Assembly (NCBI RefSeq): GCF_031157355.1
Contig: NZ_JAVIFT010000002.1
Coordinates: forward strand, 310,001 to 374,000
DNA from: Hyphomicrobium sp. LHD-15
Lineage (GTDB): Bacteria > Pseudomonadota > Alphaproteobacteria > Rhizobiales > Hyphomicrobiaceae
Direction of reading: 5' to 3'
Length of the DNA: 64,000 bases
Shown here: positions 17,520-25,529 of the stretch, in pieces
Layout: every line of letters starts with the position of its first letter
How positions within the stretch are numbered: position 1 is the stretch's first letter
Notes under the pieces: model-generated
Database searches by the model: none
What the model saw: only the letters and a program-made list of their open reading frames with translations
Told to the model about the DNA's origin: nothing
Made by a program: the position numbers and the translations under genes

Positions 17520-20500
17520 ATGATTGGGCGGAGTCTGAAGGCTATTTGGGGTGCGTTGTTCGCAATTGCTGCGATGGCTCAATTGAGCGCTTCGGCCCAG
17601 GCGGCTACGTCCACGGCGTGCAACTCGGTGAACACTTACTGGGGTAGCGGTGTAACAGCCACAGGCAGCACCGATAACAAATCCTATTCCAACTTTACCG
17701 TCGGAGAACGGCTTTCCTACACCATCACCGCTACGGATGGCGGGATGAATCAGTTCGACATAAATGGCGCTGTCAGCCCAGTGCTGAGTGGGTATCAGCT
17801 CAACGGCACTGGCACGACAACGGTTTCGGGCACCGGATCTGTTTACGTAAAAAACCTCGCAAACGGGACAATGACGGTTCGTGTCCAATGTCTCGCTGCT
17901 GCCTCGAACAACGCCAATTTGTCCGGATTTTCCATCAGTCGGGGCACGTTGAGCCCATCGTTCTCGTCGGGAACCATAAGCTACACGGCGTCCGTCGCGT
18001 ACTCCGTCTCGTCGATGACCGTCACGCCGACGCTGTGGGATTCGAACGCAACGGTGACCGTAAACGGTAACACGGTGAACTCCGGGGCTGCTTCTGGCTC
18101 GCTTTCGCTCAACGAAGGCGCCAACACGATCACCACCGTTGTGACTGCCGAGAATGGCACAACAACAAAAACCTATACTTTGACGGTCACCCGTGCGCCG
18201 GCGCCCAACCCAAATCTTTCGGCGCTTAGTTTAAGCCAGGGAACGCTGTCTCCTACCTTCTCCGGCAGCACGACCAGCTATTCGGCGTCGGTGGCAAATG
18301 CTGTGGACTCCTTGAGGGTGACGCCCACACTCGCAGACAGCAACGCGACAGTGACGGTCAACGGTCATGCCGTGACATCAGGCGCGCAGTCATCAGACAT
18401 CGCCCTCGCCGTCGGAAACAATACCATCACAGTTCTGGTCACGGCCTACGACGGCACGACGACGAAAAGCTACGAAATATCCGTTCGACGACTCTCGAAT
18501 GATGCCAGCCTGTCCTCACTCGTTGCAAGCGAGGGCACGCTGTCACCGGCATTTTCCGGTGGCACCACCAGCTATACCCTGTCCGTCGCCAACCCCGTAA
18601 CGTCCGTCACGTTCACTCCGACCGTCAACGAATCGCATGCGACGGTGACGGTGAATGGAAATACCGTCACGTCAGGACAGGCCTCCGGGTCGATTTCGCT
18701 TAGTGTCGGGTCAAACAGTGTTTCCATCGTCGTGACGGCCGAGGATGCCAGCACCACGACCTACACTGTGAGCGCGAACCGCGCGCCGCCGCTGATCGCG
18801 GGTACGCTGAACGAGACCGTCCTGCAGAACTCTTCGAGCAACACGTTCACGCCGACCATCACCGGCGGCACCGCGACCTCACTCGCCATCGACAGCGGGC
18901 CAAGCCACGGTACGGCCAGCGTCTCGGGAATGACGCTCACCTACACACCGGGCGTCGGCTACACAGGCTCGGACAGCTTCACGTATACCGCGAGCAACGA
19001 CGACGGATCCTCCCAGCCCGGTACCGTCACGATCACCGTCGAAGCCGTGCCGACGCTCTTCACGCCCGCGAGCGGTGCGCTGCCTCAGGCGATGGCCGGC
19101 GAGGCCTATACGGGCGGTATCACAACCACCGCCAACCCCGACAATACGCCGATCTTTTCGGTCTCGGCAGGTGCATTGCCACCCGGCATGATCCTCAACG
19201 TTTCGACCGGCGAGCTGTCGGGGCCGTTGGCGGCGAACAGCGAAGGCAACTACAGCTTCACGATCTCGGTCGAGGATTCGCTCGGCTTCGAGGGATCGGC
19301 TGCGTACACGCTGGAGGTCATCGAGCGCGCCATCACGGTGTCCGACAAGACAGAAAGCGTGCCGGCCGGCGAGGCCCCGCCCTCCGTATACCTGAATAAC
19401 GGCGCGACTGGCGGCCCATTCGACGATTCCGAGCTGGTCTCAGTCGAGCCGGCGGATGCCGGCACCGCCAAGATCATTCGCGGCGAGCTGGCGCAAACTG
19501 TCGTGACGGGTCCGTTTGGTTTCTATCTCAAGTTCACGCCCAATCACGGGTTCAAGGGACAGGCCAAGGTCGGCTTCAAGCTGATCAGCGCGCTCGGCAC
19601 CTCGAATATGGGTGTCGTGACCTACAACGTGGCGTTCGACCCTGAAGGCACGGCCGCCGATATCGATCGGCGTGTTCACGGCTTCGTCCAGGCACGGCAG
19701 AACCTGATCGCCTCCAACGTCAAGACGCCGGGGCTCATCGAGCGCCGCCGTATGGCAAAAGCAACCGAAGCGGGTGAGACGCGCGTTTCACCAAACGGCG
19801 ACGGCGTGACCCTTGGTGTCTCGACGAGTCTCGCCGAGATGCGCGCGGCGAAGAACGGCGGTAAAGGCGGCGGTGCCGTGCAGCCGTTCAACGTCTGGGT
19901 GGACGGCACGCTGATGGCACATCGCCGTGATGAGAGCGACGACAACTGGGGCAGCTTCGGCTTAGTGTCTGTTGGTGCCGACTACCTCTTGTCTCCCCGC
20001 GCGCTGGTCGGCGTTTCGCTGCATGTCGATCGGATGACCGATCCGACGGATCAGGAAGCCGAACTGGTCGGAACGGGTTGGCTGGCTGGCCCCTATGCCT
20101 CGTTCGAGATCGGCGAAGGCGTGTTCTTCGATACCAACCTGCTTTACGGCGGATCTTCGAACGACATCGACACGTTGTTCTTCGATGGGTCGTTCGATAC
20201 CAGCCGCTGGATGTGGACGGCCAAGATCGCGGGGCAATGGAACCTCGACGACGTTACGATCACGCCGCGGCTCAAGGCCGTCTATCTCAGCGAGGAAGTC
20301 GACGACTACACGGTCGGCAACGACAACGGCGATAAACTGATCTTGCCCGGATTCACGACGGAGCAGTTCCGGATCAGTGTCGGCGCCGACCTGGAGAAGC
20401 AGGTTCTGCTCGAGAGCGGCCTCGTGCTCAAGCCGAGCCTTGGCTTCACGGCCGGTGCTGCCTCTCTCGACAACGAGGGCCTCTTCGGCGCGCTGACGAC

Positions 20501-20618
20501 GGGACTTGCTCTCTCGGACAACATGAGCTGGGAGATCGACGCGAAGCTTCTGTTCAATCTCGAAACCGAAGGACAGGTTGGGGTCGGCGGCAAGCTTGGC
20601 GGCAATTTACGCTTCTGA
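17520..20618 (+). CDS. Large secreted adhesin-like protein with cadherin-like repeats and autotransporter-type C-terminus
   Basis: A 1032-residue protein. A signal peptide ends near residue 28 (LSASAQA). Residues 131-420 hold three tandem cadherin-like beta-sandwich repeats with period 97-99, each starting N-x-x-LS and containing GTLSP, ATVTVNG and VTAxxGTTT(K). Then come an Ig-like unit with YTPGVGYTGSDSFTYTA, a putative-Ig unit with SVSAGALPPGMILN....TGELSG, and another sandwich. From about residue 785 to the end is a Gly/aromatic-rich barrel-like region ending GGNLRF, matching an autotransporter translocator. Start 17520 matches the signal peptide and follows a GGGGGG run. Likely surface-exposed adhesion or matrix protein. 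The divergent TetR may control it. Confidence 0.85.
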   Translation: MIGRSLKAIWGALFAIAAMAQLSASAQAATSTACNSVNTYWGSGVTATGSTDNKSYSNFTVGERLSYTITATDGGMNQFDINGAVSPVLSGYQLNGTGTTTVSGTGSVYVKNLANGTMTVRVQCLAAASNNANLSGFSISRGTLSPSFSSGTISYTASVAYSVSSMTVTPTLWDSNATVTVNGNTVNSGAASGSLSLNEGANTITTVVTAENGTTTKTYTLTVTRAPAPNPNLSALSLSQGTLSPTFSGSTTSYSASVANAVDSLRVTPTLADSNATVTVNGHAVTSGAQSSDIALAVGNNTITVLVTAYDGTTTKSYEISVRRLSNDASLSSLVASEGTLSPAFSGGTTSYTLSVANPVTSVTFTPTVNESHATVTVNGNTVTSGQASGSISLSVGSNSVSIVVTAEDASTTTYTVSANRAPPLIAGTLNETVLQNSSSNTFTPTITGGTATSLAIDSGPSHGTASVSGMTLTYTPGVGYTGSDSFTYTASNDDGSSQPGTVTITVEAVPTLFTPASGALPQAMAGEAYTGGITTTANPDNTPIFSVSAGALPPGMILNVSTGELSGPLAANSEGNYSFTISVEDSLGFEGSAAYTLEVIERAITVSDKTESVPAGEAPPSVYLNNGATGGPFDDSELVSVEPADAGTAKIIRGELAQTVVTGPFGFYLKFTPNHGFKGQAKVGFKLISALGTSNMGVVTYNVAFDPEGTAADIDRRVHGFVQARQNLIASNVKTPGLIERRRMAKATEAGETRVSPNGDGVTLGVSTSLAEMRAAKNGGKGGGAVQPFNVWVDGTLMAHRRDESDDNWGSFGLVSVGADYLLSPRALVGVSLHVDRMTDPTDQEAELVGTGWLAGPYASFEIGEGVFFDTNLLYGGSSNDIDTLFFDGSFDTSRWMWTAKIAGQWNLDDVTITPRLKAVYLSEEVDDYTVGNDNGDKLILPGFTTEQFRISVGADLEKQVLLESGLVLKPSLGFTAGAASLDNEGLFGALTTGLALSDNMSWEIDAKLLFNLETEGQVGVGGKLGGNLRF
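17910..18779 (+). repeat. Three tandem cadherin-like repeat units inside the adhesin gene
   Basis: Units begin at about 17910, 18207 and 18498 and encode residues 131-224, 230-324 and 327-420. Shared landmarks are LS, GTLSP, TSY, VTVNG and VVTA. Sequence similarity is clear at protein level but diverged at DNA level, so duplication is not recent. Confidence 0.8.
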
Positions 20619-20727
20619 CAGGCCTCATGATTTGGTTCGAGGGTCGACTAGTGGATCGGTGTATTTTCAAGTGAAGCGTTTGGTTTCAAAGTCATACTCT
20701 TCTCCGTGAATATGTTGCGGAGGATAT

Positions 20728-20756
20728 GGCCCTGGCAGAGATGCCGGGGCCTTTTT
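20728..20756 (+). terminator. Rho-independent terminator
   Basis: GGCCCTGGC (20728-20736) pairs with GCCGGGGCC (20743-20751) around AGAGAT, with one G-T pair, followed by TTTTT. It lies 110 bp after the adhesin gene and before the kdp operon. Confidence 0.85.
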
Positions 20757-20898
20757 CGTCGTTGCGTCCACCAATGGGGCATTGCCGCGAGGGGCGCGCG
20801 CCCATCTTTATGTTTCCCTTATGCGGGAGACGGATTTTCCCAATCGAGATTTGATACGTGCCTCCCCATTCTGCTCATCACACAACAGGAGCAGAACC

Positions 20899-20982
20899 AT
20901 GCTTGATCTTTTCTACCTTGCGCTCGGCCTTGGCGGTTTCGGCCTGATGGCCGGATATGCCGCGGCGTGCAACCGGCTGTGA
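20899..20982 (+). CDS. 27-residue membrane peptide preceding kdpF
   Basis: A very short frame encodes a single hydrophobic helix of 27 residues that starts MLDLFYLALGLGGFG and ends CNRL. The start has CAGGAGCAGAACC upstream, a strong ribosome site. It ends eight bases before the kdpF start codon. Small hydrophobic frames ending in a Cys/Asp-Arg-Leu-like tail are, from memory, often seen just before kdpF/kdpA in other phyla. Too short for automated calling. It may be a structural or regulatory subunit of the Kdp complex; this is inference. Confidence 0.6.
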   Translation: MLDLFYLALGLGGFGLMAGYAAACNRL

Positions 20983-20989
20983 GGCGTCC

Positions 20990-21076
20990 ATGAGCGATCC
21001 CGTCATCGGTCTCGCCGTCGCCATCGGGCTCGGCGTCTATCTTGTCTACACGCTGGTTCGTCCGGAGAAATTCTAG
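20990..21076 (+). CDS. kdpF: K+-transporting ATPase subunit KdpF
   Basis: A 28-residue single-helix peptide with the diagnostic C-terminus LVYTLVRPEKF. KdpF is a small, stabilising lipid-like subunit of the KdpFABC potassium pump in the inner membrane. It lies between the 27-residue peptide and kdpA, in the canonical position, and is too short for most gene callers. Confidence 0.9.
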   Translation: MSDPVIGLAVAIGLGVYLVYTLVRPEKF

Positions 21077-21160
21077 CGAGAAGCGAACTGCCGCTCGCGC
21101 GTCATCTGCTTTTGTTCTGACGCCGCGACAGCGGTCCGAAGGCCTTGGAGGGGCCGTTCA

Positions 21161-22870
21161 ATGAATTTGATGGGTTGGTTGGAGATCGCGCTGGTGCTCG
21201 GCGCGGTTCTCGTCGTTGCGTGGCCGCTCGGCGCCTACATGGCGCGCGTGTTCGCGGGCGAGCACACGGTGCTTGGGGCTGTTTTTTCGCCGGTTGAGCG
21301 GCGGGTCTATGCGGCGGCGGGCGTGAAGGCCGATGCCGAGCAGAGCTGGATTTCCTATACGCTTTCGATGCTGGCGTTCAACGCGGTGGGCTTTCTCGTT
21401 CTTTATGGCCTGTTGCGTCTTCAGGGCGCTCTGCCGCTCAATCCGCAAGGCTTCGCGGGCGTTGCGCCCGATCTTGCCTTCAATACCGCCGTCAGCTTCG
21501 TCACCAATACGAACTGGCAGTCCTACGGCGGGGAAACGACGATGAGCCATCTTGTGCAGATGGCGGGCCTTACCGTGCAGAATTTCGTCTCGGCTGCGAC
21601 GGGCATTGCGCTCGCCGTCGCCGTGTCGCGCGCGTTTGCGCGAAGCGGTGCCAAGTCGCTCGGCAATTTCTGGGTCGATCTCACGCGGGCGACGCTTTAC
21701 GTGCTGTTGCCAATCTCGGTCGTCGTCGCGATCGCCTATGCGGCATCGGGCGTGCCGCAGACGCTGTTGGCTAGTGTCGATGCCACGACGCTCGAAGGCG
21801 CGAAGCAGACGATCGCGCTCGGGCCGGTGGCGAGCCAGGAGGCGATCAAGCAACTCGGCACCAACGGTGGCGGCTTCTTCAACGTCAACGCCGCGCATCC
21901 GTTCGAGAACCCCAACGCGTGGTCCAACATCCTCTCGATCTGGAGCATGCTGCTTATTCCGACGGCGCTGACGTTCACGTTCGGTCACATGGTTTCGGAC
22001 CGGCGCCAGGGCTACGCGCTGCTGGCTGCCATGTGGGTGCTGCTGATAGCGGGCACAGCCATCGTCTATGCGTCGGAAACGGCGGGTAATCCGCTGCTCG
22101 TGGCCGCCGGTGTCGATGGTTCGGCCGGTAATCTCGAAGGCAAGGAAGTTCGCTTCGGGCAAGCTCTTTCGGCACTCTACATCGTTGCGACGACGGGCCT
22201 CTCGTGCGGCGCCGTTAACGCGATGCATGGTTCGCTAACGCCGCTCGGCGGGCTCGTTCCGCTGTTCATGATGCAGCTCGGCGAGATTTTGCCGGGCGGT
22301 GTCGGCTCGGGCCTTTATGGCATGCTGGTGATGGCGCTACTGTCGGTGTTCGTCGCGGGGCTCATGGTCGGCCGCACGCCGGAGTATCTCGGCAAGAAGG
22401 TCGAGGCGCGCGAAATGAAGCTCGCGGTGCTGGCACTACTGATCCTCCCGTTCGCGATCCTGGGGTTCACGGCGGTATCGGCGATGTTGCCGGTCGCGCT
22501 CGCGAGCCTCGCGAACGGCGGCCCGCGCGGACTGACCGAGATCCTTTACGCCTATTCGTCGGCGGCGGGTAACAACGGGTCTGCCTTCGCAGGGCTCAGC
22601 GCAAATACGCCCTGGTACAACACCACGCTCGGGTTTGCGATGCTGCTCGGCCGCTTCGCCTACGTCGTTCCCGTAATGGCTATCGCCGGCTCGCTCGCCG
22701 CCAAGACAAAAGCGCCGGCGTCGGCGGGCACGTTCCCGACGCACGGCGGCTTGTTCGTCGGGCTTCTGATCGGCGTGATCCTGATCCTCGGTGGATTGCA
22801 ATATTTCCCGGCGCTCGCGCTCGGCCCCATCGTCGAGCACTTCCTGATGCTGTCGGGTAAGACCTTCTAA
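21161..22870 (+). CDS. kdpA: K+-transporting ATPase channel subunit KdpA
   Basis: A 569-residue polytopic subunit that binds and conducts K+. The four pore repeats are visible: [15 protein letters not shown] (about residue 112), [20 protein letters not shown] (about 228), [14 protein letters not shown] (about 345) and [14 protein letters not shown] (about 470), each with the Gly-rich selectivity loop. GGAGG lies nine bases before the ATG. It belongs to the kdpFABC operon and pairs with KdpB. Confidence 0.98.
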   Translation: MNLMGWLEIALVLGAVLVVAWPLGAYMARVFAGEHTVLGAVFSPVERRVYAAAGVKADAEQSWISYTLSMLAFNAVGFLVLYGLLRLQGALPLNPQGFAGVAPDLAFNTAVSFVTNTNWQSYGGETTMSHLVQMAGLTVQNFVSAATGIALAVAVSRAFARSGAKSLGNFWVDLTRATLYVLLPISVVVAIAYAASGVPQTLLASVDATTLEGAKQTIALGPVASQEAIKQLGTNGGGFFNVNAAHPFENPNAWSNILSIWSMLLIPTALTFTFGHMVSDRRQGYALLAAMWVLLIAGTAIVYASETAGNPLLVAAGVDGSAGNLEGKEVRFGQALSALYIVATTGLSCGAVNAMHGSLTPLGGLVPLFMMQLGEILPGGVGSGLYGMLVMALLSVFVAGLMVGRTPEYLGKKVEAREMKLAVLALLILPFAILGFTAVSAMLPVALASLANGGPRGLTEILYAYSSAAGNNGSAFAGLSANTPWYNTTLGFAMLLGRFAYVVPVMAIAGSLAAKTKAPASAGTFPTHGGLFVGLLIGVILILGGLQYFPALALGPIVEHFLMLSGKTF

Positions 22871-22880
22871 GGAGACTAAA

Positions 22881-24935
22881 ATGACCAAGCACTCTACGCT
22901 CGCGCTGCTGGACAGGTCGATTATCCGGCAAGCGGCATACGACGCGGTGTTGAAGCTCGCGCCGCAGAAACTCATCCGCAATCCCGTCATGTTCGTCACT
23001 GGCGTGGTCGCGGCTCTCGTGACGGCGATCTTCGTTCGCGACCTCGCGTTCGGCGCCGACGACCTCGCCTTCACCGGCCAGATCGCGGTGTGGCTATGGT
23101 TCACGGTGCTGTTCGCCAACTTCGCGGAAGCAGTGGCGGAGGGGCGGGGCAAGGCGCAGGCGGATGCGTTGCGCCGTACGCGCAGCGACACCACGGCCAA
23201 GCTTCTGCTGCATGCGGACGACTCGAAAGACGATCCGTGGGAGCCGAGGTCGGCGCACGATCTCGCGGAAGGTGACGTGGTGCTGGTCGAGGCCGGCGAT
23301 ACGATCCCGGCCGACGGTGAGGTGACCGAGGGCATCGCGTCGGTGAACGAATCCGCCATCACCGGCGAGTCGGCGCCCGTCATTCGCGAGTCGGGCGGCG
23401 ATCGATCGGCGGTGACCGGCGGCACCGTCGTGCTGTCGGATTGGATCAAAGTGCGCGTGACGGCGGCTCCCGGCTCGTCGTTCCTCGACCGGATGATTGC
23501 GCTCGTCGAAGGTGCGGAGCGGCAGAAAACGCCGAACGAGCTCGCGCTTTCCATCCTGCTATCGGGCCTGACGCTCATTCTCCTGATTGCGGTCGTGACG
23601 CTCTGGGGGCTGGCCGGATATTCGGGCACAGTGCTGTCGGTGACGGTTCTGGTCGCGCTGCTCGTGACGCTCATTCCGACGACCATCGGCGGTCTGCTCT
23701 CGGCGATCGGTATCGCAGGCATGGACCGGCTCGTGCGTTTCAACGTGGTGGCGACATCGGGACGTGCGGTCGAGGCAGCGGGCGACGTCGACACGCTGCT
23801 GCTCGACAAGACCGGCACCATCACCTACGGCAACCGTCTCGCGACTGCGTTCGTGCCTGTGCCTGGCGCGACGGAACGTGACGTGGCGGAAGCGGCGCTG
23901 CTTGCCTCTCTCTCGGACGAGACGCCGGAAGGCCGCTCGATCGTGGCGTTGGCCCGTGGAGAGTTCGGTCTTTTCGCGCCTGCGGCCGGCACAGCGGCGG
24001 CGACCTCCATTCCGTTCTCCGCGCAGACGCGCATATCCGGTATCGATATAAACGGCCGCAGTATCCGCAAGGGTGCGGTCGATGCGGTCCTCGCTTTTGC
24101 GGGTGAGACGCTGGAGCGCGCTGCGCCAATTTTCCGGGAAACCGTGCAGTCCATCGCCCGGTCGGGTGGCACACCGCTGGCGGTGGCGGACGGTTCGCGC
24201 CTGATCGGCGTCATCCATCTCAAGGACGTGGTGAAGCCCGATATCAAGGCGCGTTTTGCTTCGCTGCGGAAGATGGGCATCAAGACGGTGATGGTGACCG
24301 GCGACAATCCGGTGACTGCGGCGGCAATCGCGTCGGAAGCTGGCGTTGACGATTACATCGCCGAAGCAACCCCGCAGGATAAACTCGCCTACATCAAAGG
24401 CGAGCAGATGCGAGGTCGCCTTATCGCGATGTGCGGCGACGGCACCAACGATGCGCCCGCGCTCGCGCAGGCCGATGTCGGCGTGGCGATGCAGACCGGT
24501 ACCCAGGCGGCACGCGAAGCCGGCAACATGGTGGATCTCGACAGCGATCCCACGAAGCTCATCGAGATCACCGAGATCGGCAAGCAACTTCTGATGACGC
24601 GCGGCTCGCTGACGACGTTTTCGATCGCCAACGACGTCGCCAAATACTTCGCGATCATTCCGGCGCTGTTCGTTGCCACGTACCCCGAGCTCGGAGCCTT
24701 GAACATCATGGGGCTCGCGACACCCGAGAGCGCCATTCTCTCGGCGGTCATCTTCAATGCGTTGATCATCATCGCGTTGATCCCGCTTGCACTCAAAGGC
24801 ATCGCCTATCGTCCGATGGGTGCGGGTGAGCTTCTGCGTAGAAATCTGCTGGTCTATGGCCTCGGCGGTCTCGTCGTGCCGTTCATCGGCATCAAGGTTG
24901 TCGACCTCGCCGTCTCCGGCCTCGGTCTCGCCTAA
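22881..24935 (+). CDS. kdpB: K+-transporting P-type ATPase subunit KdpB
   Basis: A 684-residue class-IA P-type ATPase that energises K+ uptake by KdpA. The phosphorylated Asp309 is in [12 protein letters not shown]. The actuator loop TGESAPV carries Ser164, equivalent to the inhibitory phospho-serine of the E. coli enzyme. [14 protein letters not shown] and [21 protein letters not shown] form the hinge and Mg-binding region. AAGGAG precedes the ATG by six bases, ten bases after the kdpA stop. Confidence 0.98.
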   Translation: MTKHSTLALLDRSIIRQAAYDAVLKLAPQKLIRNPVMFVTGVVAALVTAIFVRDLAFGADDLAFTGQIAVWLWFTVLFANFAEAVAEGRGKAQADALRRTRSDTTAKLLLHADDSKDDPWEPRSAHDLAEGDVVLVEAGDTIPADGEVTEGIASVNESAITGESAPVIRESGGDRSAVTGGTVVLSDWIKVRVTAAPGSSFLDRMIALVEGAERQKTPNELALSILLSGLTLILLIAVVTLWGLAGYSGTVLSVTVLVALLVTLIPTTIGGLLSAIGIAGMDRLVRFNVVATSGRAVEAAGDVDTLLLDKTGTITYGNRLATAFVPVPGATERDVAEAALLASLSDETPEGRSIVALARGEFGLFAPAAGTAAATSIPFSAQTRISGIDINGRSIRKGAVDAVLAFAGETLERAAPIFRETVQSIARSGGTPLAVADGSRLIGVIHLKDVVKPDIKARFASLRKMGIKTVMVTGDNPVTAAAIASEAGVDDYIAEATPQDKLAYIKGEQMRGRLIAMCGDGTNDAPALAQADVGVAMQTGTQAAREAGNMVDLDSDPTKLIEITEIGKQLLMTRGSLTTFSIANDVAKYFAIIPALFVATYPELGALNIMGLATPESAILSAVIFNALIIIALIPLALKGIAYRPMGAGELLRRNLLVYGLGGLVVPFIGIKVVDLAVSGLGLA

Positions 24936-24947
24936 GGAGTGCCAATC

Positions 24948-25526
24948 ATGACCTCTTATTTTCGTCCCGCGTTCGTTCTCGTCGCGATTTTTACAGTGCT
25001 CACGGGGCTTGCCTATCCGCTCGCCATGACGGGGCTTGCGAACATCGCGTTTCCGACCTCAGCTGGCGGTAGCCTGATCGTTCGCGACGGAACGGTAGCC
25101 GGCTCGCGTCTGATCGGGCAGGTCTTCGCCTCCGAGCGCTATTTTCATGGTCGCCCGTCGGCCGCGGGGCAGGCCGGTTACGATGCGGCAGCTTCGTCGG
25201 GGTCTAATCTTGGACCGTTGTCCAAGAAGCTGCTCGACCGAGTTGCCGCCGATGTTGCCAGCCTGCGAGAGCCGGGCGGAGGTCCGGTTCCGGCGGATGC
25301 CGTTACGACGTCCGCCAGCGGGCTCGATCCGCATATCAGCCCGGCTTATGCCGAGCTTCAGGTGGAGCGCGTGGCCAAGGCCCGGGGCGTCAGCCCGGAT
25401 CGCGTCCGCGCCATCGTGGCGCAGAACCTCGACAAGCCGGACTTCGGGCTGATCGGCGAGGAGCGCATTAACGTTGTGCTGCTCAATCTGGCTCTTGACG
25501 CCGCCTTCGCCCCAGCCTCCGGATAG
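24948..25526 (+). CDS. kdpC: K+-transporting ATPase subunit KdpC
   Basis: A 192-residue KdpC with one N-terminal membrane helix (about residues 8-30) and an extracytoplasmic domain containing RYFHGRPSAA, SSGSNLGP, TTSASGLDPHISPAYAELQ and GERINVVLLNLAL-type motifs. It stabilises and assists the pump. The start 24948 follows AAGGAG by eight bases; an in-frame GTG at 24939 is less likely. It lies between kdpB and kdpD. Confidence 0.97.
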   Translation: MTSYFRPAFVLVAIFTVLTGLAYPLAMTGLANIAFPTSAGGSLIVRDGTVAGSRLIGQVFASERYFHGRPSAAGQAGYDAAASSGSNLGPLSKKLLDRVAADVASLREPGGGPVPADAVTTSASGLDPHISPAYAELQVERVAKARGVSPDRVRAIVAQNLDKPDFGLIGEERINVVLLNLALDAAFAPASG

Positions 25527-25529
25527 GAC

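Noticed and set aside
22436-24587. Long minus-strand frames (462 and 342 codons) across kdpA and kdpB.
   Set aside because: They are antisense to conserved kdp genes and show only composition bias.
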